Shown: positions 1 to 7,171, counted from the first letter of the stretch. The stretch: DNA of 21,824 bases from DATLFA01 sp039934635 (GCA_039934635.1 JBDTLT010000080.1:1-21824); one strand, 5' to 3'. Numbers and translations: made by a program. Notes: generated from the sequence alone by a model not told the origin.

Positions 1-1171
1 CCGGTCGGCTGATCGCCCAGGGTGATCGGGAAAATCGGTACGGCGCGCCCGGATAACGCACGACTCGTGCGATGTCGGCGTGCTCCACCGGCGTCGGGAA
101 CCTGCGCGCGACGATATGCGGGTCGGCGAACGCTTCGTCCGGCGTGTAGACGATGCCGGTCGGCAGCCCGCGTTCTTGCGCGCCGATGAAGAAGTCGTAC
201 GCGGCAAGGCGCGAGGCGATGAACGTGAGGGCCTCGCGGCCGGCGCCGTAGATCGCCATCACTTCGGGGTCTTCGGCGATCTCGGCCGAAGTGATCACCG
301 CCCGCTGCGCACCGAGATCGAGGAAGAACGCCTCGGGGAACTCGTCGCGCAAACCGAGTTCGTCGAGCCACTGCGACAAGCTGCGAAACGCAGTCCCGCT
401 ACGCGGCGGCACGCCGGTGTTCACGAGCCTCCCGTCCGCGGCAGCGACAGTGGTCTCCAAGCTCGGCAGTACCGACGCGTGGCGGCCGGTTTGCCGCTGC
501 ACCTCGAGCCCTCCGACGAGCCACTCGTAGGTCGCGAGTTCGGTCGACACATTGATCGCGGCGTTGGCGTTCACGTCGACGCGTTGACCGGTGCCCGAAC
601 GATCTCGGTGCAAGAGGGCGGTGAGCGCGCCGAGCAGCGCATAGGTCGACGCGACATGGAATGCCTGATTGCCACCGCCCCGGACAGGAGGCAGGTTGTG
701 GTCGTCGTAGCCGCAACTCCACACCGCTCCCCCGCTGGCGAGCAACGTGAGGTCGGTCGCCGGGTCGTGCGCGCGCGGACCGGACCGACCGAATGCCGTG
801 ACCGACACCCACACGAGCCGGGGCGCGGCGTCGCGCAGGTCGTCGTAGTCGATGCCGAGCGCGGCCAACCGGGCGGGCTCCTCGGCTTCGAGCACCACAT
901 CGGCCCGCTCGCAGAGACGCCGGAACGTGGCGCGTGCGGCGTGATCATCGAGATCGAGCGTGACGCCGCGTTTGCTCGTGTTGTAGTGCCACCACCACAA
1001 GCTCTGCTCAGGATCGTCTTGCGAGAGCGGCGCGTAGGTCCGCGTTCGATGTCCGCCGCTCGGTTCGACGACGATGACATCGGCACCGAGATCGCCCAAC
1101 AGCTTGCCGGCGAATGCGGCGCGTTCGCTCGCCAACTCCACCACGCGAACTCCACTGAGCGGCCCCGTCAT
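1..1171 (-). CDS. CaiB/BaiF class III CoA-transferase, probable non-catalytic subunit (partial, C-terminus off the left edge)
   Basis: Reading from ATG at 1171 towards position 1, the frame is open for about 390 codons with no stop before the window edge. It begins MTGPLSGVRVVELASERAAF and has the family's Rossmann-like start (GADVIVVEPSGG), then an HRDRSGTGQRVDVNANAAIN segment around residues 187-206 and PGAPYRFSRSP near the visible end. Class III CoA-transferases move CoA between carboxylic acids; formyl-CoA transferase uses an Asp (Asp169) shortly after the GQxVD motif. Here the aligned residue is Ala204 (GQRVDVNANA), so this chain probably cannot form the acyl-enzyme intermediate itself. 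The ATG shares its A with the TGA of the upstream CoA-transferase gene, so the two are translationally coupled and may form a heteromer, as in benzylsuccinate CoA-transferase. The substrate is unknown. Family assignment is firm; the non-catalytic role is inference. Confidence 0.88.
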   Translation of the reverse strand, partial: MTGPLSGVRVVELASERAAFAGKLLGDLGADVIVVEPSGGHRTRTYAPLSQDDPEQSLWWWHYNTSKRGVTLDLDDHAARATFRRLCERADVVLEAEEPARLAALGIDYDDLRDAAPRLVWVSVTAFGRSGPRAHDPATDLTLLASGGAVWSCGYDDHNLPPVRGGGNQAFHVASTYALLGALTALLHRDRSGTGQRVDVNANAAINVSTELATYEWLVGGLEVQRQTGRHASVLPSLETTVAAADGRLVNTGVPPRSGTAFRSLSQWLDELGLRDEFPEAFFLDLGAQRAVITSAEIAEDPEVMAIYGAGREALTFIASRLAAYDFFIGAQERGLPTGIVYTPDEAFADPHIVARRFPTPVEHADIARVVRYPGAPYRFSRSPWAISRP

Positions 1172-2409
1172 CAGACCACGCCGGCGTCGTGAAGGTCGGC
1201 GACTTCGTCCTCGTCGATCCCGAGCAGATCGCAGAAGACCTCGCGGTTGTGCTGACCGAGCATCGGCGCCCCCGTTGCCATGTGCCAGTCGGTGCGCGAC
1301 AGATGGAGCGGTAGCCCATCGACTCGTACTTCACCGATCTGCGGATGGCGCACCGATGGCCACAGACCCCACGCCGCGTTGTCGGCGTCGTTGTCGATGC
1401 GGTCCGAGGGGCGCTGTACCGCCTCGGCAGGAACGCCGGCGCGCCGGATGATCGCCGCGCTCTCGTGGCGATCGCGCGTGCGGGTCCAGTCGGCAAGGTG
1501 ATGGTCGAGCTCGCCCTCGCTGGCGCGCCGTCCGGCGAGCGAGTCGAATCGGCCGTCCCACGCCCACTCGTCGCCGATCACCGCGGCGAGCGCGTGCCAA
1601 TCGGCATCATCGCGACACGCGATCGCCACCCAGCAGTCGTCGCCGCGCGCGGGATACACACCGTGCGGCGCCATCGCCGGCGACTCGCTGCGGTTGCTGT
1701 CGGGTAGGCCCTCACCGCGCATCGGCCGGCCATGCAATGTCGCATCGAGCAGCGCGGGCCCGGTGAGCGCCAAGCCGACTTCGGTCATCGCCAAGTCGAC
1801 CCACTGACCCTCACCGGTGCGGTTGCGATGCACGAGTGCAGCCAGCACGGCGATGGCCATGAAGTTCGCGCCCATGTGATCCATGTAGGAGAACCCCCAA
1901 CCAGCGGGCGGGTGCCCCGCAAGGCCCGACGTCGCCGTCAGCCCGCTCAACGCCTGCACGATGGGCCCCCACGATTTGTAGTGCGCGTAGGGGCCGGCGT
2001 GGCCGAAGCCGGAGTTCGACACATAAATCACCGTCGGGTTGATCTCACGCAACCGCTCGTAGGGGAATCCGAGACCGGCGAGCACACCGGCGGCGAAGTT
2101 CTCGGTGACGACATCGCTCACCGCGACCATCCGGGCAAAGAGGTCGCGCCCTCTGGACGAGCGCAGATCGATGGTCACGCCGAGCTTGCCGACGTTGTGG
2201 TTGTTGAAGGCGCCGCCGAGCTCAGGGCCGCGCCGTTCGTCGACGTAGGGCCGGCCGCCGCGGAGGATGTCCCAGCCTCCTCGCCGCACCGGGTCCTCGA
2301 CGCGGATCACCTCGGCGCCGAAGGCCGCGAGAAACCGGGTTGCGCCCGCGCCGGCCAGCTGGCCGCTCAAGTCACACACCCGCACGCCGGCGAGCGCCCG
2401 TTCCCCCAT
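1171..2409 (-). CDS. CaiB/BaiF class III CoA-transferase, probable catalytic subunit
   Basis: The predicted protein is about 412 residues, a normal length for the CaiB/BaiF family. It starts MGERALAGVRVCDLSGQ, continues with FGAEVIRVEDP, FNNHNVGKLGVTIDL and VTENFAAGVL, and carries GEGQWVDLAMTEVGLAL near residues 199-215. An acidic residue, Glu, sits where formyl-CoA transferase has its catalytic Asp, so this chain is the likely catalytic partner of the downstream subunit, whose start overlaps this stop by one base. The reaction is transfer of CoA from a donor thioester to a carboxylic acid; the acids are not deducible. I prefer the ATG at 2409 over the in-frame ATG at 2421 because conserved LxGVRV normally lies 5-8 residues from the start, and a TATGCT hexamer lies 7 nt upstream, consistent with a leaderless transcript. 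Neither ATG has a good Shine-Dalgarno sequence. The gene is divergent from the large plus-strand cluster. Confidence 0.9.
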   Translation of the reverse strand: MGERALAGVRVCDLSGQLAGAGATRFLAAFGAEVIRVEDPVRRGGWDILRGGRPYVDERRGPELGGAFNNHNVGKLGVTIDLRSSRGRDLFARMVAVSDVVTENFAAGVLAGLGFPYERLREINPTVIYVSNSGFGHAGPYAHYKSWGPIVQALSGLTATSGLAGHPPAGWGFSYMDHMGANFMAIAVLAALVHRNRTGEGQWVDLAMTEVGLALTGPALLDATLHGRPMRGEGLPDSNRSESPAMAPHGVYPARGDDCWVAIACRDDADWHALAAVIGDEWAWDGRFDSLAGRRASEGELDHHLADWTRTRDRHESAAIIRRAGVPAEAVQRPSDRIDNDADNAAWGLWPSVRHPQIGEVRVDGLPLHLSRTDWHMATGAPMLGQHNREVFCDLLGIDEDEVADLHDAGVV

Positions 2410-2416
2410 CGCGCGT

Positions 2417-2422
2417 AGCATA
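2417..2422 (-). promoter_or_regulatory. Possible -10 hexamer (TATGCT) for a leaderless CoA-transferase transcript
   Basis: On the minus strand TATGCT (TANNNT type) ends 7 nt before the ATG at 2409. That spacing would put transcription start at or next to the start codon. No convincing -35 hexamer is visible at 16-18 nt. Leaderless genes are common in actinobacteria. This is a weak call made from one hexamer. Confidence 0.3.
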
Positions 2423-2438
2423 ATCCGTAAGATGATTT
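2422..2438. promoter_or_regulatory. AT-rich candidate regulatory element in the divergent intergenic region
   Basis: This AT-rich island lies between the divergent CoA-transferase and amidohydrolase genes in otherwise GC-rich DNA. On the minus strand it reads AAATCATCTTACGGATT. The 9-mer AAATCATCT recurs at 18295-18303 inside the promoter of the crotonase gene. The 12-mer ATCTTACGGATT matches ATCTAGAGGATT at 3702-3713 at 9 of 12 positions. The minus strand also has AATC and GATT arms separated by 8 nt. A shared transcription-factor site is plausible but not shown. Confidence 0.35.
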
Positions 2439-2501
2439 ATCGCCTTCACTCCGGCGAGCCGGGTGAACGAGCGCCGCAGGATGACCGCCGGGGGGGCACC
2501 A

Positions 2502-3692
2502 ATGAACGACTTGCGGATCGTGTCGGCCGACGACCACGTGATCGAACCGCCCGACCTCTGGCAGAACCACGTACCGCGGCGCTTTCGCGATCGCGCGCCC
2601 AAGGTGCTGCGCATCGCGGTCTCGCCCGACGACCCCCGCGTGCCGGTCAAGATGCGCGATCACGTTGTCGAGTCCACCGAGGGCACCGACTTCTGGTCCT
2701 ACGACGACAAGCTCGTGCCGCTCGGCGGGCTCAACGCCACCGCGGGGGTCGCCCGCGAGGACTACACGCTCGATCCCGTCAACTTCGATCAGATCCGGCC
2801 GGGCTGTCTCGACCCGATCGCACGCGTCGCCGACATGGATCTCGACGGTGTTGCCGCGTCGTTGGCGTTCCCCTCGTTCACCGGATTTGCCGGTCGGGTG
2901 TTCATCGAGGCGAAGGACAAAGAGGTCGCGATCGCGTGTGTGCAGGCCTACAACGACTGGATGCTCGACGACTGGTGCGGCGCCGCGCCGACGCGTCTGA
3001 TCCCGCTGTGCCTCATCCCGCTGTGGGATCCCGAAGCCGTGGTCGAAGAGATGCACCGTGTCGCCGGCAAAGGTGCGCGCGCCATTGCTTTCTCGGAAAA
3101 CCCGGCGAAACTCGGACTCCCGTCGATCCATGACGCCAATCGCTCATGGGACCCGGTATTTCGAGCCGCGGTCGATCTGCAACTGCCCCTCTGCATGCAC
3201 ATCGGGTCGTCATCGGGCAGCTTCCGCACCTCCGACGACGCGCCGGCGTCGATCTGGGTCGGTCTCGTGCCGATGAACTCACAGATCACGCTCTTCGACT
3301 GGCTGCTGAGCGACACGCTGCAGCGCCACCCGGGGTTGCAGATCGTGTTGTCCGAGGGCGGCATCGGCTGGATCCCGTATGCGCTCGAACGCATCGACTA
3401 TTCGTGGGAACACCAGGGCGCGTGGACCAACACGACGATCCGCGAACCACCGAGCAACTTCTTCCGGCAGCATTTCTACGGCTGCTTCATCTCCGACCGC
3501 CACGGCATCAAGAACCTCGACGCCATCGGCGTCGACAACGTCATGCTCGAGACCGACTACCCCCACTCCGACTCGACGTGGCCCCACAGCCTGAGCGCCG
3601 CCCGTGACGCGTTGGCCGGCCTCGACGAGACGTCGATTTACAAAGTGAGCCGGGGCAACGCCGAACGCGTCTTCCGCTTCGCCGCCGGCTGA
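2502..3692 (+). CDS. Amidohydrolase-family metal-dependent hydrolase (Amidohydro_2 type)
   Basis: A 396-residue protein of the amidohydrolase superfamily (ACMSD/Amidohydro_2-like TIM barrel). The expected metal-site motifs are present in order: D10-x-H12-x-x-E15 in SADDHVIEPPDLW, His233 in LPLCMHIGSS, Glu285 in VLSEGGIGW and Asp352 in LETDYPHSDSTWP. Members hydrolyse or decarboxylate diverse substrates, including ring-derived carboxylates, in the cytoplasm; no signal peptide is seen. I chose the ATG at 2502 because the DxHxxEP motif then falls near residue 10, as usual, and a G-run (2490-2496) sits 5 nt upstream; in-frame GTG 2463 and ATG 2481 are less likely. The gene lies beside a CoA-ester catabolic operon that holds a second, divergent relative, suggesting a pathway-specific step such as ring cleavage or decarboxylation (inference). 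The exact substrate is unknown. Confidence 0.9.
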   Translation: MNDLRIVSADDHVIEPPDLWQNHVPRRFRDRAPKVLRIAVSPDDPRVPVKMRDHVVESTEGTDFWSYDDKLVPLGGLNATAGVAREDYTLDPVNFDQIRPGCLDPIARVADMDLDGVAASLAFPSFTGFAGRVFIEAKDKEVAIACVQAYNDWMLDDWCGAAPTRLIPLCLIPLWDPEAVVEEMHRVAGKGARAIAFSENPAKLGLPSIHDANRSWDPVFRAAVDLQLPLCMHIGSSSGSFRTSDDAPASIWVGLVPMNSQITLFDWLLSDTLQRHPGLQIVLSEGGIGWIPYALERIDYSWEHQGAWTNTTIREPPSNFFRQHFYGCFISDRHGIKNLDAIGVDNVMLETDYPHSDSTWPHSLSAARDALAGLDETSIYKVSRGNAERVFRFAAG

Positions 3693-3696
3693 AGCC

Positions 3697-3718
3697 GATA
3701 TATCTAGAGGATTCTCTA
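3697..3718. promoter_or_regulatory. AT-rich gap with two palindromes, candidate promoter/operator of the main operon
   Basis: The 55-bp gap between the amidohydrolase stop and the SDR start holds a perfect 8-bp palindrome GATATATC (3697-3704). Next to it is an inverted repeat, TAGAG (3705-3709), GATT, CTCTA (3714-3718). TACTAT at 3717-3722 could be a -10 hexamer, but no good -35 is placed 16-18 nt upstream. The segment is much more AT-rich than its surroundings and shares ATCTnnnGGATT with the divergent intergenic region near 2422-2433. It is a candidate operator for the following 13-gene run. Confidence 0.4.
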
Positions 3719-3737
3719 CTATGGTGGGCGGCCGAAC

Positions 3738-3742
3738 GGAGG
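3738..3742 (+). promoter_or_regulatory. Shine-Dalgarno sequence deciding the SDR start
   Basis: GGAGG lies 5 nt before the ATG at 3748. It supports that start over the in-frame ATG at 3721, which has no ribosome-binding site. Confidence 0.7.
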
Positions 3743-3747
3743 CGGGG

Positions 3748-4518
3748 ATGCGGCTCGGGGGCAAGATCGCGATCATCACGGGCGCCAGTTCCGGGTTCGG
3801 TCGGGCCACGGCCGTGCGCTTCGCCGAAGAGGGAGCCCGGCTCGTACTCGGCGACATCGACGAAGACGGAGGCCGGGCAACCGTCGCCCAGGTCGAACGC
3901 GCCGGCGGCGAAGCCGAGTTCGTCGCCGGCGACATCGCGACCGAAGCCGGCGCGGGTGCATTGGTCGAGCGGGCGTCACAGTGCTTCGGCACCGTCGACA
4001 TCCTCGTCAACAATGCGGGCATCGCCCAGCCCGAGCTCAACGACACCTGGAACGCACCCGAAGAGAGTTGGGATCGCGTGATCCGCATCAACCTCAAGAG
4101 CGTGTACCTCTGCTCGCGTGCGACGATTCCCGTGCTGTTGCAGAAGGGAAGTGGATCGATCGTGAACGTGGCTTCGATTGCGGCGACGCGCGCCGTCGGT
4201 GGCGCGTCGTACGCCGCCGCCAAGGGCGGCATATTGAGCTACACGCGGCTCGTGTCGCGCGAGCTCGCGGCGCGCGGTGTCCGCATCAACTGCGTCTCGC
4301 CCGGCTACATGCGCACGCCGATGTCGACCGGCGAGCGGCTGGGTCTCAGCGTGGACGAGCAAGAAGAACGTCTCGCCAAGTTGACCCGCCGCGTGCCGAT
4401 GCGGCGCAGCGGCTCGGCCACCGACATTGCCGACGCGATCGTGTATCTCGCCAGTGACGAAGCGGGGTACGTGACGGGACAAGAACTCGTGGTCGACGGG
4501 GGTTACCTCGCGTCATGA
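3748..4518 (+). CDS. Short-chain dehydrogenase/reductase, probably NAD-dependent
   Basis: A 256-residue classical SDR of typical length. Visible motifs: cofactor glycine motif TGASSGFG (11-18), Asp36 at the end of strand 2 (LVLGDID), NNAG (88-91), Asn115, Ser143, Tyr155 and Lys159 (SYAAAKGG), and the C-terminal YVTGQELVVDGGY. The full Asn-Ser-Tyr-Lys catalytic set is present. Asp36 normally selects NAD(H) over NADP(H). It probably oxidises a secondary alcohol, for instance a 3-hydroxyacyl-CoA or ring alcohol; no separate 3-hydroxyacyl-CoA dehydrogenase exists in the window, so it may fill that role (inference). The start is set by GGAGG at 3738. Its stop overlaps the next gene by ATGA, so it is the first gene of the coupled operon. 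Confidence 0.95.
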   Translation: MRLGGKIAIITGASSGFGRATAVRFAEEGARLVLGDIDEDGGRATVAQVERAGGEAEFVAGDIATEAGAGALVERASQCFGTVDILVNNAGIAQPELNDTWNAPEESWDRVIRINLKSVYLCSRATIPVLLQKGSGSIVNVASIAATRAVGGASYAAAKGGILSYTRLVSRELAARGVRINCVSPGYMRTPMSTGERLGLSVDEQEERLAKLTRRVPMRRSGSATDIADAIVYLASDEAGYVTGQELVVDGGYLAS

Positions 4519-5339
4519 CACGCGCGATCGACGGATTGGTCAACGTGCACTTGGGCGACCAGGCCCCACCGAAGTGGATGGTCCGCGTCAAAGAGGACTA
4601 CTTCAAGGCCGCGTCCATGTTCCAACCCGTCGAGCTCGAGGCGTTGATCGAAGAGATGGACGAGAACGGCGTCGAGCGCGCGATCTTGATGGCGAACTTC
4701 ACCGATCCGATCGATCGACCGTTTCGCTATGCAGAGGCCCGTCCCGACCGATTCTCGCTCGCGCTCGGCGGCCACGATCTGTTGCACCCCATGGAAAATC
4801 TGGCGCGGCTGACCGCGGCGGTCAAGAACCTGCCGGTCGCGTACACGGTCGTCGGGCCGAGTTTCTGGGGCGATGGCATGTACCCGCCAAGCGATCCGCT
4901 CTACTACCCGCTCTACACGAAGTGCTGCGAACTCGACCTGGCGCTGTGCCTCAACACCGGCATCCCCGGCCCGCCACTCCCCGCGGATGCGCAGAATCCC
5001 ATTCACCTCGATCGGGTGTGTATCCGCTTTCCCGAGCTCAAGTTGTGCATGGTGCACGGCGCCGATCCGTGGTGGGACACCGCCATCCGGCTCATGATCA
5101 AGTACCGCAACCTGCACCTGATGACCTCTGCGTGGTCACCGCGCCGGCTGCCCGAGAGCCTGCTGCACTACATGCGCACGAGAGGGCCGGACAAAGTCAT
5201 GTTCGCCTCGGACCATCCCGTGCTGCCGATGTCGAGATGCATCCCGGAAGCGAAGCAACTCGATCTCCCACCCGAAGTGCTCGACAAGTACCTGTTCCGC
5301 AACGCGAACCGCTTCTTCTTCGGCAACGAGGCGACGTAG
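4515..5339 (+). CDS. Amidohydrolase-like TIM-barrel protein with altered metal-site residues
   Basis: A 274-residue protein starting in an ATGA overlap with the SDR. It resembles the Amidohydro_2 family: ELEALIEEMDENGVERAILM (about 41-60), RFPELKLCMVHGADPWW (171-187) with His181, and KVMFASDHPVLP (227-238) with Asp233, ending YLFRNANRFF as in the family. Two positions normally histidine look changed. The N-terminal metal motif reads VNVH (Asn10 for the first His), and the strand that carries His in CMHIGS of the neighbouring amidohydrolase reads CLNTGIPG (Asn147). The metal site may be altered or lost, so a hydrolase label is unsafe. It is shorter than the 396-residue relative upstream and not a close copy. 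It could act alone as a decarboxylase/hydratase or pair with that relative. These alignments are by eye. Confidence 0.8.
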   Translation: MTRAIDGLVNVHLGDQAPPKWMVRVKEDYFKAASMFQPVELEALIEEMDENGVERAILMANFTDPIDRPFRYAEARPDRFSLALGGHDLLHPMENLARLTAAVKNLPVAYTVVGPSFWGDGMYPPSDPLYYPLYTKCCELDLALCLNTGIPGPPLPADAQNPIHLDRVCIRFPELKLCMVHGADPWWDTAIRLMIKYRNLHLMTSAWSPRRLPESLLHYMRTRGPDKVMFASDHPVLPMSRCIPEAKQLDLPPEVLDKYLFRNANRFFFGNEAT

Positions 5340-5342
5340 GCG

Positions 5343-6329
5343 ATGGACTTCCGGCTCACCGAACAGCAGGTCGAACTGCAAGACGCGATTCGCACCTACT
5401 GCGCCGGCACCTACGCACTCGCCGACATCGCCAAACTCGACCGCGCGCCGTTGCGGGCCGGTGATTGGCCTCGGTTGGCCGGTCTCGACGTCTTTCGTCT
5501 TGCCGCTCCGGCCGCGAACGGCGGGCTCGGCCTCGGCATCGTCGAGGCGGCGGTGGTCTACGAAGTGCTCGGTGGCCACCTCGTGCCCGGGCCGCTCGCG
5601 TGGACTGCGCTGGCCGCCATCTACCTTCCCGAATTCGCGGCGGGCCATGCACTCGTGGGTGGGCACGAACAACTCGACGACGACTCAGGCTCGGTTCTCA
5701 TCGAATACGGCCAAGATGTCGACACCGTGATCGCGCTCCGCGACGACGGGGTGTTCCTGATCGAGCGCGATGCCCTCGGCGGACTCGAGACGATCGCGCC
5801 GACCGATCCGTTGACGCCGATCGCGCGTACGACCAGCCTGCCGCGCGGCACGCGGGTGGCCGATGGCGCCGTGGCGAACGAGATGCGAAGCATCGGCGCC
5901 GTGCTGGTGTCGGCGCTGCTCCTCGGCATCGCCGACCGCGCGCTGCAGGCCGCAGTGGCATATGCGGGCAACCGACAGCAGTTCGGCCGCCCGATCGGGT
6001 CGTTCCAGGCCATCAAGCATCTGCTTGCCGACATGTACGTGCGCACTCTCCTCGCTCGCAGCGCAACCTACGCTGCCGCGGCAATGGCCGACGACCGTGA
6101 GTCCGGCGACTTCGTCGTAGCCGCCTCGGCCGCCAAGCTCCTCGCGACCGACGCCGCGATCCGCAACGCGAAGACCTGCATACAGGTCCACGGCGGTATG
6201 GGGTTCACCTGGGAAATGCTCCCCCACTATCTACTGAAGCGCGCCTGGGTGCTCGAGCACTCGTTCGGCAGTCGCCCCGAACACGCGGACAGAATCGCTA
6301 CAGACCTGGCAAGCGAGGTTGCGCAATGA
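5343..6329 (+). CDS. Small acyl-CoA dehydrogenase-family subunit lacking the usual catalytic Glu
   Basis: A 328-residue acyl-CoA dehydrogenase-fold protein, short for the family (about 380-400). It keeps NRQQFGRPIGSFQAIKHLLADM (210-231), with the FAD-contacting Arg, and CIQVHGGMGFTWEMLPHYLLKR (279-300), both typical of the small actinobacterial FadE class. The two known catalytic-Glu positions are not acidic. The residue matching Glu376 of medium-chain ACAD (YEGT) falls in SFGS (near Phe308), and the helix matching Glu254 of isovaleryl-CoA dehydrogenase reads GAVLVSALLLGIADR. In Mycobacterium, small FadE chains pair with large catalytic chains as alpha2beta2 enzymes for steroid side chains. 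This one may likewise be a partner of one of the two large ACADs in the operon. It starts 3 nt after the previous stop and ends in an ATGA overlap. Confidence 0.88.
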   Translation: MDFRLTEQQVELQDAIRTYCAGTYALADIAKLDRAPLRAGDWPRLAGLDVFRLAAPAANGGLGLGIVEAAVVYEVLGGHLVPGPLAWTALAAIYLPEFAAGHALVGGHEQLDDDSGSVLIEYGQDVDTVIALRDDGVFLIERDALGGLETIAPTDPLTPIARTTSLPRGTRVADGAVANEMRSIGAVLVSALLLGIADRALQAAVAYAGNRQQFGRPIGSFQAIKHLLADMYVRTLLARSATYAAAAMADDRESGDFVVAASAAKLLATDAAIRNAKTCIQVHGGMGFTWEMLPHYLLKRAWVLEHSFGSRPEHADRIATDLASEVAQ

Positions 6330-7171
6330 CCGACAGCTCAGATTCCGACCATCCAGTTTCCGATAGCCCGGTTTCCGAAAACGACGAGCTCGAGATCGCC
6401 CGTGACGGCGCGATCGTTCGGGTGCGATTCAACCGGCCCACTCACCGCAATGCGCTGAGCAACGCAATGGTCCGCCAACTGGTCCACACATTCGAAGACG
6501 CGGCAATCGACGACACGGTCCGCGCCATCGCGATTTCTTCTGTCGGCGACAACTTCTGCTCGGGCGCCGATTGGGTCGCCACCAACACTGCGGGTGCGCC
6601 CCGCCCGCGCGTCGGCCATCTGCACCGCCGCACCGCGTTCGAAGCGCATCGACTCGTGCAGCTCATCCAGACCATCGAGGTGCCGGTCGTCTGCACCGTG
6701 CGGGGCTGGGCCGCCGGTCTCGGTTGTCACCTCGCGCTGGCTGCCGACTTCACGATTGCCAGTAAAACAGCACGATTCTGGGAGCCGTTCGGGCGTCGAG
6801 GTTTCACGCCCGACAGCGGCGGCACGTGGATGATCCCCCGCCTCGTCGGCTTGGCCCGGGCGCGCAAGATGATCCTGCTCGGTCGAGAGGTGTCCGGCGA
6901 CGAGGCAGAGTCGTGGGGACTCATCCATCAAGCCGTCGCCGACGACGCACTCGAGGCGGCCGGCGAGGCGCTACTGGCCGAGCTGGCCAACGCTCCCACC
7001 ATCGCGTTCGGCTTGGCGAAGTTCTGCTTGCATCGCTCACTCGAGCTTCCGCTCGACCAAGCGATGGAACTCGAGGCGCTCGCACTCGAGCTGTCGTCAC
7101 GGAGCGGAGACTTCAAAGAAGGCCTTCGCGCGTTTCAGTCACGCACCGATCCCAATTTCGAAGGCCGTTGA
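6326..7171 (+). CDS. Crotonase-family protein, PaaG-like enoyl-CoA isomerase candidate
   Basis: A 281-residue crotonase. The oxyanion-hole segments NFCSGAD (76-82) and GWAAGLGC (127-134) are clear, and the C-terminal DFKEGLRAFQSRTDPNFEG is standard. The two hydratase glutamates (rat Glu144/Glu164) are replaced by His135 and Phe155. Instead Asp163 occurs in GFTPDSGGTW, matching the P-[DE]-x-G position that supplies the acid in PaaG and in delta3-delta2 enoyl-CoA isomerases. Isomerisation of a double bond next to a CoA thioester is therefore likelier than hydration. An unusual Ser/Asp-rich N-terminal extension of about 20 residues contains a PVSDS-PVSEN repeat. The gene starts in an ATGA overlap with the small ACAD. 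The family is certain; isomerase activity is inferred. Confidence 0.9.
   Translation: MTDSSDSDHPVSDSPVSENDELEIARDGAIVRVRFNRPTHRNALSNAMVRQLVHTFEDAAIDDTVRAIAISSVGDNFCSGADWVATNTAGAPRPRVGHLHRRTAFEAHRLVQLIQTIEVPVVCTVRGWAAGLGCHLALAADFTIASKTARFWEPFGRRGFTPDSGGTWMIPRLVGLARARKMILLGREVSGDEAESWGLIHQAVADDALEAAGEALLAELANAPTIAFGLAKFCLHRSLELPLDQAMELEALALELSSRSGDFKEGLRAFQSRTDPNFEGR

Noticed and set aside
80..1192. 370-codon open frame on the plus strand opposite the partial CoA-transferase
   Set aside because: Arg/Gly-rich translation with no recognisable domain. The minus strand encodes a clear CaiB/BaiF protein through this region, so it is a high-GC shadow.
3721..3747. Earlier ATG for the SDR
   Set aside because: It has no ribosome-binding site and would add residues before the normal SDR start; GGAGG favours 3748.
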